A DNA stretch of 64,000 bases from Oleiphilaceae bacterium (GCA_022447365.1 JAKVBL010000007.1:186001-250000); one strand, 5' to 3'; counted from the first letter of the stretch, positions 9,174 to 18,745 are shown. A program made the numbers and translations. Notes: generated by a model from the letters alone, not told the origin.

Positions 9174-9599
9174 TTAGATTTTCGTATTAAGAACTGGAAC
9201 GTCTTCTTTTTCTTGCGCTTGTTTTATCAATGCAGAAACAAGTTCCGCCTCAGGACGAGAAATACTGCAAGCGCTCATCAATTCTTCAACACTTGCTCCC
9301 ATCCGTACTAAACGCCCTGCTTCTGAATAACTGACTTTAACTGGATCGTTACGATGTATCTCTTCGACGGATATCTCCAAGCTATCATGCTTATCAACAA
9401 CACCCTGAATGCGCCTTCCCATACCAAGAGTTGAGTGGCTTAAGGCATTCAATTCTTTAGATAGCGCATCAATTTTTTTGATTAAACGTTTTTCTACCAT
9501 GGCTTGTTTGCGCAAGGTAATGCCGCACGCAACTAAAGCAAAGATGGATGAACACGCTAACACTAACATTAGCGGATCAAGGATAATTCCAAACAACAT
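9174..9599 (-). CDS. DUF2802 family protein, end of the chemotaxis operon
   Basis: A 141-residue protein with one N-terminal membrane helix (about residues 5-27: LDPLMLVLACSSIFALVACGITL), a coiled-coil-like stretch (about 33-70), and a C-terminal DUF2802 part with SYSEAGRLVRMGASVEELMSAC and SRPEAELVSALI, which looks like a small helix-turn-helix. Genes of this family commonly follow cheW at the end of the flagellar/chemotaxis operon in Pseudomonas, Vibrio and Shewanella, as here (15 bases after cheW). Its function is not established. It is followed by a terminator hairpin. Confidence 0.75.
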   Translation of the reverse strand: MLFGIILDPLMLVLACSSIFALVACGITLRKQAMVEKRLIKKIDALSKELNALSHSTLGMGRRIQGVVDKHDSLEISVEEIHRNDPVKVSYSEAGRLVRMGASVEELMSACSISRPEAELVSALIKQAQEKEDVPVLNTKI

Positions 9600-9614
9600 A
9601 AGGTTTTCCTGTGG

Positions 9615-10103
9615 CTATAGCGATGCCATTTCTGCCCATTCTTCTTCAGACAGCATTTTTTCAAATTCAACCAAAATGATCAGCTCGCCATTTTTATTGC
9701 AAACACCTTGAATGAACCGTGCACTTTCATCGTTGCCAACGTTCGGCGCTGTTTCAACTTCTGACTGCTTCAAATAAACAACTTCTGCAACCGAATCAAC
9801 AAGCACACCAACAACCTGACCCTCAAGCTCAAGTACAACAATGCGTGTCTGGTCTGTCACCTCAGCCTCTGGCAACCCAAAACGCGTGCGGGTATCAATG
9901 ACCGTTACAACATTACCACGCAAATTGATAATGCCGAGCACGTAATGTGGCGCGCCAGGCACGGGAGCAATCTCTGAGTAACGCAAAACTTCCTGAATTT
10001 GCATAACATTAATGCCGTACGTTTCTTCATCTAAACGAAACGTGACATATTGAAGTACCTGATCTTCTAATTGATCAGAGTTATGAGCTGTACTTGAAGA
10101 CAT
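9615..10103 (-). CDS. cheW: Chemotaxis coupling protein CheW (system 1)
   Basis: Scaffold protein linking chemoreceptors to CheA in the polar array. The 162-residue product is essentially one CheW domain: LQYVTFRLDEETYGINVMQIQEVLRY at about 14-39, then GVINLRGNVVTVIDTRTRFGLP and VGVLVDSVAEVVYL. It is a second CheW-domain protein of the operon beside ParP. It has 112 bases upstream of its ATG after parP and is 15 bases from the DUF2802 gene. Confidence 0.92.
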   Translation of the reverse strand: MSSSTAHNSDQLEDQVLQYVTFRLDEETYGINVMQIQEVLRYSEIAPVPGAPHYVLGIINLRGNVVTVIDTRTRFGLPEAEVTDQTRIVVLELEGQVVGVLVDSVAEVVYLKQSEVETAPNVGNDESARFIQGVCNKNGELIILVEFEKMLSEEEWAEMASL

Positions 10104-10215
10104 TGATCGCCTCTTACTGACCGCTTCCGCGATATTTATTGTTAAGAATTCGCCAAGTTATAAATGGCTCGTCATAGCTTAAATATAGAACATAGCGCAC
10201 TCTGCGCCACCTTAT

Positions 10216-11151
<936 letters not shown>

Positions 11152-11178
11152 AGTACAGCTCGACCTATTCTCGGTGGA

Positions 11179-11484
11179 TTAACGACAGTACTTAATGCGC
11201 GGCAGCATCAGTTTTGCTACGGAAAGCACGTTCAATTGAAGCTTAGTGTTGCGTTCAAGACGAAACGAAATCATCATCGTTGTTAGAAAAATCAGCATTG
11301 CTTCATACTCAGATGCATCTTTCTTACCGTTCAATACAGCATCGACATCAATGGTCGATTGCAATTCAAATCGATTTCGAAATAACTGAAGAGGCTTAGG
11401 CGCGGTAAATAGAGCATCTAAGTAATCTTCAATAATTTGATCGTTATAAAAGGCGTACTGCACATCATATATTTGCTGTGTCAT
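11179..11484 (-). CDS. Unrecognised small protein between ParA-type ATPase and ParP
   Basis: I do not recognise this 101-residue protein. It starts at ATG 11484 (AAGGAG lies about 8 bases upstream; a GTG directly before it is possible) and ends 27 bases before parP. It sits 12 bases after the ParA-type gene, so it is surely in the same transcript. Residues about 16-26 read IIEDYLDALF, strikingly like LLQDYFSEMF near the N-terminus of ParP. The rest is mostly helical by eye, with a hydrophobic segment AMLIFLTTMMISF at about 63-75 flanked by charged residues, and a basic end (LMLPRIKYCR). No signal peptide is seen. A role in the ParA/ParP polar placement machinery is an inference from position and the shared motif. 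Confidence 0.7.
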   Translation of the reverse strand: MTQQIYDVQYAFYNDQIIEDYLDALFTAPKPLQLFRNRFELQSTIDVDAVLNGKKDASEYEAMLIFLTTMMISFRLERNTKLQLNVLSVAKLMLPRIKYCR

Positions 11485-11496
11485 CACCCTCTCCTT

Positions 11497-12279
11497 TTAT
11501 ATTCCGTTGGGTGTTTTCTCTAACAAGGTTTCAAGTAGTTTTTTGTATGCGCGCACACCGTGTGTCACGGCGTCTAAATCTGAGGGCACCACACCTTTGG
11601 TACTCGCATCTCTGAACTTCGTATCGACCGGGATCGCAAATTTCCAAACGTGATCACCCCATGTCTGTTTAATTGTTCGAAGACTTTGTAATGAGGCCTG
11701 TGTCCGTCTATCAAACATAGTCGGCAAAATAAGATGTTGTAGATTACTTTTTTGCGAGCGTATGACCATCGATAAAGTATGCATCATTCGCTCAAGCCCT
11801 TTGATAGCCAAAAACTCTGTCTGCACCGGGACAATTAACTGCTGGCTGGCTGCTAAAGAGTTGATCATAAGCACGCCGAGTGACGGAGAATTATCTAACA
11901 ATACAAAATCATACTGATCCCATAACAGCGCTAGCGTCTTTGATATAATCAGGCCCATTCCATCGACACCCACCATACGTCTTTCAAGCGTCGCTAATGC
12001 TGTGGATGCAGGCATTAGATCTAGACCTGGGCAAGACGTTGCCGTTATGAGTTGTTCAGGCAAACCATCTGGCACTCTACCCTTGTGCATAAACAGGTCA
12101 AAAGTACTCTGCTCTATGGTGTCTGGATCATGACCAAAATAGCTGGTCAATGATCCATGCGGATCTAGATCCATTACAAGAACGCGTTTACCTTGCGATG
12201 CAAGGACCCCCCCGAGGGATACAACCGTAGTGGTTTTACCAACCCCACCTTTTTGGTTTGCTATTGCCCAAATACGCAC
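11497..12279 (-). CDS. ParA/Soj-family ATPase for polar chemotaxis arrays (ParC-like)
   Basis: A 260-residue ParA-type ATPase. It has the deviant Walker A motif KGGVGKTT at residues 10-17, the switch region with LVMDLDPHGSLT at about 35-46, and FVLLDNSPSLGVL near 130 (Walker B). In Vibrio the ParA homologue at this place (ParC) localises chemotaxis arrays to the cell pole with ParP; in Pseudomonas the same slot is also next to motCD and cheW. The start is GTG at 12279 with GGAAG about 6 bases upstream. It is the first gene after a 175-base gap behind motD, and a sigma-54-like promoter lies in that gap, so it may begin a separately controlled unit with the next four genes. Confidence 0.88.
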   Translation of the reverse strand: MRIWAIANQKGGVGKTTTVVSLGGVLASQGKRVLVMDLDPHGSLTSYFGHDPDTIEQSTFDLFMHKGRVPDGLPEQLITATSCPGLDLMPASTALATLERRMVGVDGMGLIISKTLALLWDQYDFVLLDNSPSLGVLMINSLAASQQLIVPVQTEFLAIKGLERMMHTLSMVIRSQKSNLQHLILPTMFDRRTQASLQSLRTIKQTWGDHVWKFAIPVDTKFRDASTKGVVPSDLDAVTHGVRAYKKLLETLLEKTPNGI

Positions 12280-12406
12280 GTTCTTCCGACTCCTGAATTA
12301 TATTTTTTGTACTGCAAAATCAATCAATTAGATATTAACACCACGCATCCATTGCTAAAACCCAGCGGCAAATATCTACGTCAACAATCTGACACACAAC
12401 GCAATG

Positions 12407-12424
12407 TTGCACATCTCATGCCAA
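12407..12424 (-). promoter_or_regulatory. Sigma-54-like promoter upstream of the ParA-type gene
   Basis: On the - strand the site reads TTGGCATGAGATGTGCAA: GG and GC are exactly 10 bases apart, and both halves agree with the sigma-54 consensus (TGGCA ... TGCA). It lies about 128 bases before the GTG start, in a gap with no gene. No activator site was identified. Confidence 0.5.
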
Positions 12425-12454
12425 ACACGCTTGACGAAAATGAAACGAGATAAG

Positions 12455-13240
12455 TTAGCGAATAAGCGTACTGCGGACGTCGCCCGAACGGGAGACTAAT
12501 AGAACAATTCGTCGGTTATCACTCCGACCTTCAGGAGTGTCATTACGAACAATAGGTGAATACTGACCAAACCCCATAGCCACCATGCGCGATTCTTCAA
12601 TATTTTCGATGGCTAGAAGCTGTAAAAAAGTCGTCGCCCTTAATGCAGAGAGCTCCCAATTATTCTGAAATTCACTATTTGAGACGCGCCGGTTATCAGT
12701 ATGCCCCTCGATCAGAATGCCGTTTCCGCGATCACGCAATACACCCGCAATCTTTTTGATAACACCAAAAGCTTGCTCTGAAGGGATCACATCGCCACTT
12801 TCAAAAACGACGTTATCGCGTAGCGTTATCTCTACCCACTCATCAAGCAAAGTAACCGAAATCTTGTCTTCGTATATTAAGTCAGCAAAGCTATCTTCAA
12901 ATTCGCCCGCTATCGACTCTAGTTGTTCATCATCAATATTGTCTTTGTTCGATTCGTAACGTTCATGACGACCTACAAGTAGAGGGTTCAGACCTTCGCT
13001 TTTGCTAAAACTTTCTGACTTATGGCTAATCTCACCAATTTGAATTGGTTCTAGACTTTTCTGACGGGTGTTGAAGACGCCCTCTAGCGTTTCTGATAGG
13101 ACCTTATACTTCCCCTCATTAACCGAGGAAATCGAATACATCACAACGAAGAATGCGAACAAAAGCGTTATAAAATCTGCGTAGGATACTAACCAACGAT
13201 CATGATTTTCATCTGCGGTAGTACGACGTTGTCGACGCAT
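12455..13240 (-). CDS. motD: Flagellar stator protein MotD (MotB family)
   Basis: Stator subunit anchored to peptidoglycan, 261 residues. The N-terminal helix DRWLVSYADFITLLFAFFVVMYSIS (about 13-37) holds the conserved proton-path aspartate (D22). The periplasmic part ends in an OmpA-like domain with ILIEGHTDNRRV and NWELSALRAT at about 173-205, which binds peptidoglycan. It follows motC by 9 bases and belongs to the che/mot operon. Order and pairing with motC match the MotCD stator of Pseudomonas rather than a separate motAB locus. Confidence 0.9.
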   Translation of the reverse strand: MRRQRRTTADENHDRWLVSYADFITLLFAFFVVMYSISSVNEGKYKVLSETLEGVFNTRQKSLEPIQIGEISHKSESFSKSEGLNPLLVGRHERYESNKDNIDDEQLESIAGEFEDSFADLIYEDKISVTLLDEWVEITLRDNVVFESGDVIPSEQAFGVIKKIAGVLRDRGNGILIEGHTDNRRVSNSEFQNNWELSALRATTFLQLLAIENIEESRMVAMGFGQYSPIVRNDTPEGRSDNRRIVLLVSRSGDVRSTLIR

Positions 13241-13249
13241 AGTCGTCCC

Positions 13250-14008
13250 CTAGACCTTGGCATGTTCGAGGTGTAAATACCCCTTAAGCTTCAGTTCCAA
13301 AGAACGAGGATTTTCACCTTCAGCGATCGATACCAACCCATCAATCACCATTTCGTAATAGCGAGTTTGATGCTCTACCTTATGACGTATTTTGTTCGCA
13401 ATCGGAAGAAATACTAAGTTAGCTAAACCCACTCCGTATATTGTTGCGACGAAGGCAGTCGCGATGCCGGCGCCCAATTGGCTTGGATCGGCAAGATTAC
13501 TCATCACGTGAATCAGACCAAGCACAGCACCAATGATACCGATGGTCGGCGAGTATCCAGCCATCGAGTCATAGACTTTAGCCAAGTCTAAGTCCCGCTG
13601 CTCACGCGCAAGCATATCGACTTCTAGCACGCTTTGAATCGACTCAGGCTCAGCGCCATCAACAAGGAGCTGAAGACCTTTTTTGCAGAAAGACTCGCGT
13701 TCTTTTGGGAGAACCGACTCCAAACCCAGCAAACCATCTTTGCGCGCACGAACACTCCACGACAGCAACTTATTAATACCGTCGTCAATTGATACATGAG
13801 GAGGAAAAAACACCCACTTTAAAGCCGAAGCGCTGCGCTTCAAGGTATGTGTAGGAGTTTGGACTAGAACAGCGGCAAGCGTGCCACCGATGACGATTAA
13901 AGCCGCTGGACCATTAATCAGAGAGTCGAACGTGCCGCCTTCAATCGCGTTACCGCCAAAGATCGCAACAAAAGCTAGTAATAGCCCTACGACACTCAGG
14001 TAATCCAT
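13250..14008 (-). CDS. motC: Flagellar stator protein MotC (MotA/PomA family)
   Basis: Ion-channel subunit of the stator, 252 residues with four membrane segments (about 2-22, 32-52, 147-170, 180-202). The cytoplasmic loop contains the charged torque-contact region around 85-120. GYSPTIGIIGAVLGLIHVM (about 150-168) and GIATAFVATIYGVGLANLVFLPIANKI (about 178-204) are the usual MotA/PomA pore helices. Whether the ion is H+ or Na+ cannot be decided safely. Its ATG overlaps the cheB stop by one base, so the genes are coupled; motD follows after 9 bases. Confidence 0.9.
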   Translation of the reverse strand: MDYLSVVGLLLAFVAIFGGNAIEGGTFDSLINGPAALIVIGGTLAAVLVQTPTHTLKRSASALKWVFFPPHVSIDDGINKLLSWSVRARKDGLLGLESVLPKERESFCKKGLQLLVDGAEPESIQSVLEVDMLAREQRDLDLAKVYDSMAGYSPTIGIIGAVLGLIHVMSNLADPSQLGAGIATAFVATIYGVGLANLVFLPIANKIRHKVEHQTRYYEMVIDGLVSIAEGENPRSLELKLKGYLHLEHAKV

Positions 14009-15132
14009 TAGCTTAACCTATTTATTATTTGCTCACCGATTTCGTTAATATCAAGCGACCGATCACTGTAACCAGCTTTATCAACCACCATCGGCATTCC
14101 GTATACAACGCAAGATTCTTCTGTTTGAGTCCATACAGTCGAGCCGCCAGACTTCATTAGTCGACACCCTTCTTTACCATCTGAACCCATGCCTGTCAGA
14201 ACAATCCCTAAAGCTTTACCAGGAAATGTCTTCGCCACTGAACCAAAGCTCAAATCAACTGATGGTTTGTACGTCAGCCTCTCATCGCCATCAAGCACAG
14301 ATATAACCTTACGACCTGCTCTTTGACCAACAATCATTTGCTTGCCCCCTGGCGCCAAATAAGCTGTACCCGCTTCTAGAGTGTCGCCATCCACAGCTTG
14401 CTTTACTTTCACTTGGCTTAATCCATCCAAGCGCTCAGCAAAAGCAGGGGTAAATGTTGCCGGCATATGCTGAACAAGCAAAATAGGTACCGGAAAATTT
14501 TGAGGTAATTTAGTGACCACTTTTTGCAAAGCGACAGGACCACCGGTAGATGTACCGATAGCAACAATATCAACACTATGTCCTCTCCTAGAAGAGCCCG
14601 CAGCGTTAGAGTTAATAGATGTTGTAGGCGAAGTTGGCTTACTCGTTAAAGGACGACGCGTTGCCGCTTCGCTCCCTTTAGTCTCAGTAGTGCCTGACGT
14701 ATTTGCAGAACGAAAACTACTCGCTTTGAATCGGTGACGACCGGCGATTGAAAGAACGCGTTTACGAAGAATATCTTGCATCTTCGTGGCATCACGCGCG
14801 ATATCTTCAAAGTTCTTAGGAAGAAAATCTACTGCCCCTGCGTCTAATGCATCAAGGGTTACTCTCGCCCCTTCGTGCGTCAGCGATGAAAACATTAGAA
14901 TCGAGGTCGGTTGTTCGGACATAATCTGACGAACTGCTGAGATGCCATCCATAATAGGCATTTCATAATCCATCGTAATTACATCTGGTTTTAATTCGAC
15001 ATTTTTCTCGACGGCTTCTTTACCGTTTGTTGCCATACCAACGATTTCAATGCCGTTTACATTTTGCAGAATCTCGTTCAATCGTTTTCTAAAAAAAGCT
15101 GAATCATCAACTATCAGAACTTTTACTGTCAT
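14008..15132 (-). CDS. cheB: Chemotaxis receptor methylesterase/deamidase CheB (system 1)
   Basis: Response regulator that removes methyl groups from, and deamidates, chemoreceptors. The 374-residue protein has an N-terminal receiver (VKVLIVDDSAFFRKRL; phosphoacceptor in VITMDYEMPIMDG near D56), a Ser/Thr/Ala-rich linker of about 45 residues (about 145-190), and the CheB esterase domain with catalytic IGTSTGGP (Ser near 197), LLVQHMPATFTPAFAERL (His near 225) and GMGSDGKEG (Asp near 320). It lies 25 bases after cheA and overlaps motC by one base. There is no cheR in this first system; the only cheR in the window belongs to the second operon. Confidence 0.94.
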   Translation of the reverse strand: MTVKVLIVDDSAFFRKRLNEILQNVNGIEIVGMATNGKEAVEKNVELKPDVITMDYEMPIMDGISAVRQIMSEQPTSILMFSSLTHEGARVTLDALDAGAVDFLPKNFEDIARDATKMQDILRKRVLSIAGRHRFKASSFRSANTSGTTETKGSEAATRRPLTSKPTSPTTSINSNAAGSSRRGHSVDIVAIGTSTGGPVALQKVVTKLPQNFPVPILLVQHMPATFTPAFAERLDGLSQVKVKQAVDGDTLEAGTAYLAPGGKQMIVGQRAGRKVISVLDGDERLTYKPSVDLSFGSVAKTFPGKALGIVLTGMGSDGKEGCRLMKSGGSTVWTQTEESCVVYGMPMVVDKAGYSDRSLDINEIGEQIINRLS

Positions 15133-15157
15133 CCCTTACAAACCCTGCAAAACAACA

Positions 15158-17533
15158 TTACGCGTAACGCGTTAATAAACTTGGAATATCTAGAATGAGG
15201 GCAATACGGCCATCACCTGTTATGGTTGCGCCCGCCATACCTGGCGTGCCATGCAACATGCCACCTAGCGGTTTAATTACGACCTCTTCCTGCCCAACTA
15301 ATTGATCAACGATAAACCCAACCTTTTGAGTACCCACTGCAACAATCACAACGTGTGCGAATTCTGGATCTGTGGCACCACCATTTTTAACGAGCCATTG
15401 CTTGATATAAAACAATGGGTAAACATTGTCTCGGACAACAATACATTCTTGACCATCGACAACATTTGTCTTCGTTAAATCTAAGTGGAAAATTTCGACA
15501 ACGCTTACGAGAGGGAATGCGAAAGACTGTTGCTCTAGCTTCACCATCAATGTCGGCATGATAGCTAGGGTCAACGGCACTTTGATCGTTAAACAGCTAC
15601 CTTTACCAAGCTCTGAATCAATATTAACGCTGCCGTTGAGCTGCGTGATCTTTGTCTTCACGACATCCATACCGACACCGCGGCCTGACACATCAGAGAT
15701 CTCTTCTTTCGTTGAGAAACCAGGTGCAAAAATCAGGTTGTAACACTCGTTGTCACTCAAGCGATCTGCGGCGTCCTGATCATAGACACCCTTTTCAACC
15801 GCCTTTCTTCGTAATACTTCGGGATCCATACCTGCGCCGTCATCACGGATGGATAGCAAAATATGGTCACCTTCTTGTTCGGCCGACAACAACACTTCAC
15901 CAACACGAGGCTTACCGTTTGCTTCACGCACATCAGGCATTTCGATGCCATGATCAACCGCATTTCGAACCAAGTGAACGAGAGGATCTGAGAGAGCCTC
16001 AACTAAGTTCTTATCTAAATCAGTTTCTTCACCTTGTAAAACAAGGTTTACTTCTTTTCTTAGGTTTCTAGCTAGGTCACGTACAACACGAGGAAAACGT
16101 CCAAAAACTTTCTTAATTGGCTGCATTCGCGTTTTCATAACGGCGGACTGTAAGTCCCCCGTTACAACGTCAAGATTCGACACCGCCTTCTGCAAGGCTT
16201 CGTCAGTACTGTCATCCCCTAAACGTTTTAAACGATTACGGACCAATACCAGCTCGCCAACCATATTCATAATTTCGTCGAGTCGCTTCGTATCAACACG
16301 AACGGTCGTCTCGGTCGTCAAGCCATCTGCCCGCGCATTAGCCTTGGGTTTTGCCGCAGGCTTACTGGCAGAAGGACTGCTTGCTACTTTGGGTTTCGCA
16401 ACAGGGCTTGTCTTAGCAGTAGGGGCTGACTGACTAACTTCCTTATTTTCCGGTGTTGAAACAGAAGACGGACTCGGAGGCGGCGTTGTCTGAGACTTAT
16501 TCGCTTGAGGCGCTTCATTTGCAGGCCCTTTACCTTGGCCATGCAAATCATCAAGTAATTTTTCAAACTCGTCATCAGTAATCATGTCCGAATTTGATGA
16601 TATAGAAGCCTCAGATTCTTTGGTCTCAGGTTTTTCAGGTTCAGCACTCGCTGCGGGAGTATCAGAAGCTGCTGAGCTCGCAGGATCAAACTTCCCTTCG
16701 CCATGAAGCTCATCAAGAAGTTTTTCGAATTCGTCATCGGTGATTTCATCAGAAGCACTAGCATCTGATGCCGTATTTGCTTTTGGCTCTGAAGGAATCG
16801 GAGACTCACTTGGAGCATCCGCGACTTTATGCTCTTGCAGCTCACCTATGAGGCTTTCAAACTCTTCATCAGAAATATCAGAATCACCTGCTGGAGGCGC
16901 ATCTTGTGATGGAGCAGCATCATTTGTTGAGGCGGGTGTCTCTTGAGCTGGAGCTGAAGTTGGGCCATCAAGCGCGTCCAACAACATCTCAAATTCATCG
17001 TCTGTAATGTCGCCCTCAGCTGAAGCGATCTGGTCAACGATTTTTGCTGCTTCTTCAGCTGTTTGCTGATCTGTTGAAGGAGTTTGTGGAGCTGGCTCAC
17101 TCGGAGCAGCTTCAGGTACTTCCTCTGCCACCGGCTCCGCGCCTTGTTCACATGCAAAGCGCTCTAAATCTTTTAATAGCGAAGGTTCTGCAGGACTCGG
17201 TTGTTCGCCAGAACGAACCTCATCAAACATGACATTAACGGAATCAAGTGCACGAAGCACCACATCCATTAATTCGGCGTCTACGGTTCTCTTACCGTTA
17301 CGCAAGACATCAAACACATTTTCAGCAATATGACAGCAATCGACCAAGGCCTCTAACTGAAGAAACCCTGCCCCACCTTTAACGGTATGAAAGCCACGGA
17401 ATATTGCATTGAGAAGATCTAGGTCTTCAGGGTTTTGTTCTAGTTCAACGAGCTGTTCAGATAACTGCTCAAGAATCTCACCAGACTCAACAAGAAAGTC
17501 CTGCAAGATCTCTTCATCTGGCTCAAAGCTCAT
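15158..17533 (-). CDS. cheA: Chemotaxis histidine kinase CheA (system 1) with four linker repeats
   Basis: Kinase of the CheZ-containing chemotaxis system, 791 residues. P1 (1-130) has the phosphorylated H49 in RGFHTVKGGAGF. Instead of a recognisable globular P2, residues about 130-405 form a long acidic, Pro/Ala/Ser-rich linker with four copies of a 14-16 residue motif of the form ITDDEFEKLLDELHG (near 176, 220, 264 and 318). P3 dimerisation starts near 410 (VRVDTKRLDEIMNMVGEL), followed by the ATP-binding domain (NAVDHGIE, DDGAGMD, GRGVGMDVVK) and the CheW-like P5. The repeats resemble CheY-docking peptides (see findings). Gene order cheY-cheZ-cheA-cheB-motC-motD is that of Pseudomonas and Vibrio. 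Confidence 0.95.
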   Translation of the reverse strand: MSFEPDEEILQDFLVESGEILEQLSEQLVELEQNPEDLDLLNAIFRGFHTVKGGAGFLQLEALVDCCHIAENVFDVLRNGKRTVDAELMDVVLRALDSVNVMFDEVRSGEQPSPAEPSLLKDLERFACEQGAEPVAEEVPEAAPSEPAPQTPSTDQQTAEEAAKIVDQIASAEGDITDDEFEMLLDALDGPTSAPAQETPASTNDAAPSQDAPPAGDSDISDEEFESLIGELQEHKVADAPSESPIPSEPKANTASDASASDEITDDEFEKLLDELHGEGKFDPASSAASDTPAASAEPEKPETKESEASISSNSDMITDDEFEKLLDDLHGQGKGPANEAPQANKSQTTPPPSPSSVSTPENKEVSQSAPTAKTSPVAKPKVASSPSASKPAAKPKANARADGLTTETTVRVDTKRLDEIMNMVGELVLVRNRLKRLGDDSTDEALQKAVSNLDVVTGDLQSAVMKTRMQPIKKVFGRFPRVVRDLARNLRKEVNLVLQGEETDLDKNLVEALSDPLVHLVRNAVDHGIEMPDVREANGKPRVGEVLLSAEQEGDHILLSIRDDGAGMDPEVLRRKAVEKGVYDQDAADRLSDNECYNLIFAPGFSTKEEISDVSGRGVGMDVVKTKITQLNGSVNIDSELGKGSCLTIKVPLTLAIMPTLMVKLEQQSFAFPLVSVVEIFHLDLTKTNVVDGQECIVVRDNVYPLFYIKQWLVKNGGATDPEFAHVVIVAVGTQKVGFIVDQLVGQEEVVIKPLGGMLHGTPGMAGATITGDGRIALILDIPSLLTRYA
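16532..17011 (-). repeat. Four-copy DDEFExLL repeat block in the CheA1 linker
   Basis: Encoded copies start at about residues 176, 220, 264 and 318 of CheA1 (ITDDEFEMLLDALDG, ISDEEFESLIGELQE, ITDDEFEKLLDELHG, ITDDEFEKLLDDLHG). The last two are almost identical. The units are spaced 44, 44 and 54 residues apart by Ala/Pro/Ser-rich sequence. Confidence 0.85.
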
Positions 17534-17556
17534 TCACTAACCCCTTTGTATTCTTC

Positions 17557-18369
17557 CTAAAACCCTAAGCTTGATAAAAGGTCATCCACATCGTCTTGAC
17601 CATTTACAACATCTTCGCGTTCTTCTCTTTTCATCTGTGGACCTTCGCCATCCATATTGGTTTCGATGGACTCAAGGTCGTGCACAGTACCTGTAATTTG
17701 ATCGACCTTTCCGGCCATCCTTACAAGGTTAACGAGATTTTCTTCAACATCTTTAACTAAATTTGTTACACGATTGATAACTTGACCCGTTAAGTCCTGA
17801 AAATCCTGTGCAAGCAATATAGATGATAAATTTTTATATACCTTATCTGAGTCATTACCAAGTTGAGTCAAGAAGGTATCCATGCGCCCCGTTAGGTCTC
17901 TAAATTCACTAGGGCTCATTTCCTTACGACGCAACTTTTGCCACTCTTGCTTAAGTTGATCAGCCTCATCTTTCATATGCGATGCATAAGGCATTGTTTC
18001 TTCAACAAGGTCTAAGGTTTTGTTGGCAGCGCTATTCGTCATATCAACGACGAAGGCTAGTCGGTCAGATGCATCATCAATTTTCGATAAAGCTTCTCGA
18101 CTTTGTGCATCACCGCAATCAATCTGAAAGTCGCGAATTGATTCATAGAGACTGCGAGTCAATCGACCTACTTCGACATAAAGTGTTTTATCACGAGTTT
18201 GATTAATCTCAGAGATGAGACTAAGCGCGGAAGACAAGTCGCCCTGATCAACGAGATCTTTTAGCTGACTTGTTTGTTCTTTAAGCAGTCGTTCAAAGCC
18301 TTCTACACCTTCAATGCTTTGCGCTGCTTGAGACGGAGTTAGTTCGTTCATAACAGTACTAGGCATCAA
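17557..18369 (-). CDS. cheZ: CheY-P phosphatase CheZ
   Basis: Dephosphorylates CheY-P and so ends the motor signal. The 270-residue protein is mostly helical. The catalytic segment [15 protein letters not shown], with the active-site Asp and Gln, is at about residues 183-197. The extreme C-terminus [10 protein letters not shown] matches the CheY-docking helix of E. coli CheZ almost exactly. Its start overlaps the cheY end by 11 bases, so the two are coupled. Presence of CheZ marks this as the motor-controlling system; the second che operon in the window has none. Confidence 0.95.
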   Translation of the reverse strand: MMPSTVMNELTPSQAAQSIEGVEGFERLLKEQTSQLKDLVDQGDLSSALSLISEINQTRDKTLYVEVGRLTRSLYESIRDFQIDCGDAQSREALSKIDDASDRLAFVVDMTNSAANKTLDLVEETMPYASHMKDEADQLKQEWQKLRRKEMSPSEFRDLTGRMDTFLTQLGNDSDKVYKNLSSILLAQDFQDLTGQVINRVTNLVKDVEENLVNLVRMAGKVDQITGTVHDLESIETNMDGEGPQMKREEREDVVNGQDDVDDLLSSLGF

Positions 18370-18745
18370 TTCGTTCGAAGATTTTCTCGATTTTTTCTTT
18401 CAAGACGGCTGCTGTAAATGGCTTAACCACATACCCATTTACACCTGCTTGTGCCGCTGCAACGATCTGATCTCGTTTTGCTTCAGCGGTAACCATCAAC
18501 ACAGGTAAAGACTTTAAGTCATCATCTGCACGAACGGTCTTAAGCAAGTCAATACCAGTCATTCCTGGCATGTTCCAATCCGTCACGAGGAAGTCATACT
18601 TACCGGTTTTCAGCATCGGCAATGCAGTATTGCCGTCATCAGCCTCATCGGTATTTGTGAACCCTAAATCGCGAAGTAGGTTTTTAATAATGCGCCTCAT
18701 TGTCGAAAAATCATCAACAACAAGGATTTTCATATCTTTATTCAA
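18359..18745 (-). CDS. cheY: Chemotaxis response regulator CheY (system 1)
   Basis: Single-domain receiver that binds FliM when phosphorylated. The core [20 protein letters not shown], the phosphoacceptor in [11 protein letters not shown], the Thr in MVTAEAK and the Lys in VVKPF are all present. Three starts are possible: ATG 18757, TTG 18745 and ATG 18733. I chose TTG 18745 because GGAGG sits 5 bases upstream; the same GGAGG is too far (17 bases) from ATG 18733, and ATG 18757 has an AGGA almost touching it. All give the same receiver. The gene overlaps cheZ and follows fliA by about 130 bases, which contain a T-rich stretch and an imperfect inverted repeat. Confidence 0.93.
   Translation of the reverse strand: MNKDMKILVVDDFSTMRRIIKNLLRDLGFTNTDEADDGNTALPMLKTGKYDFLVTDWNMPGMTGIDLLKTVRADDDLKSLPVLMVTAEAKRDQIVAAAQAGVNGYVVKPFTAAVLKEKIEKIFERIDA

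Noticed and set aside
10194..10211. GG-N10-GC match on the - strand at the end of parP
   Set aside because: The -12 half is GCGC rather than TTGC and it overlaps the coding end of parP; chance match.
12193..12453. 86-codon + strand frame spanning the ParA start and the gap
   Set aside because: Antisense to the ParA start, no ribosome site, unlike any protein I know; the gap is better explained as promoter.
16384..17157. Open frames of 60-100 codons on the - strand inside cheA1 in other frames
   Set aside because: Shadows of the low-complexity Ala/Pro/Ser/Asp linker; the residues are Gln/Leu/Arg runs without protein-like pattern.
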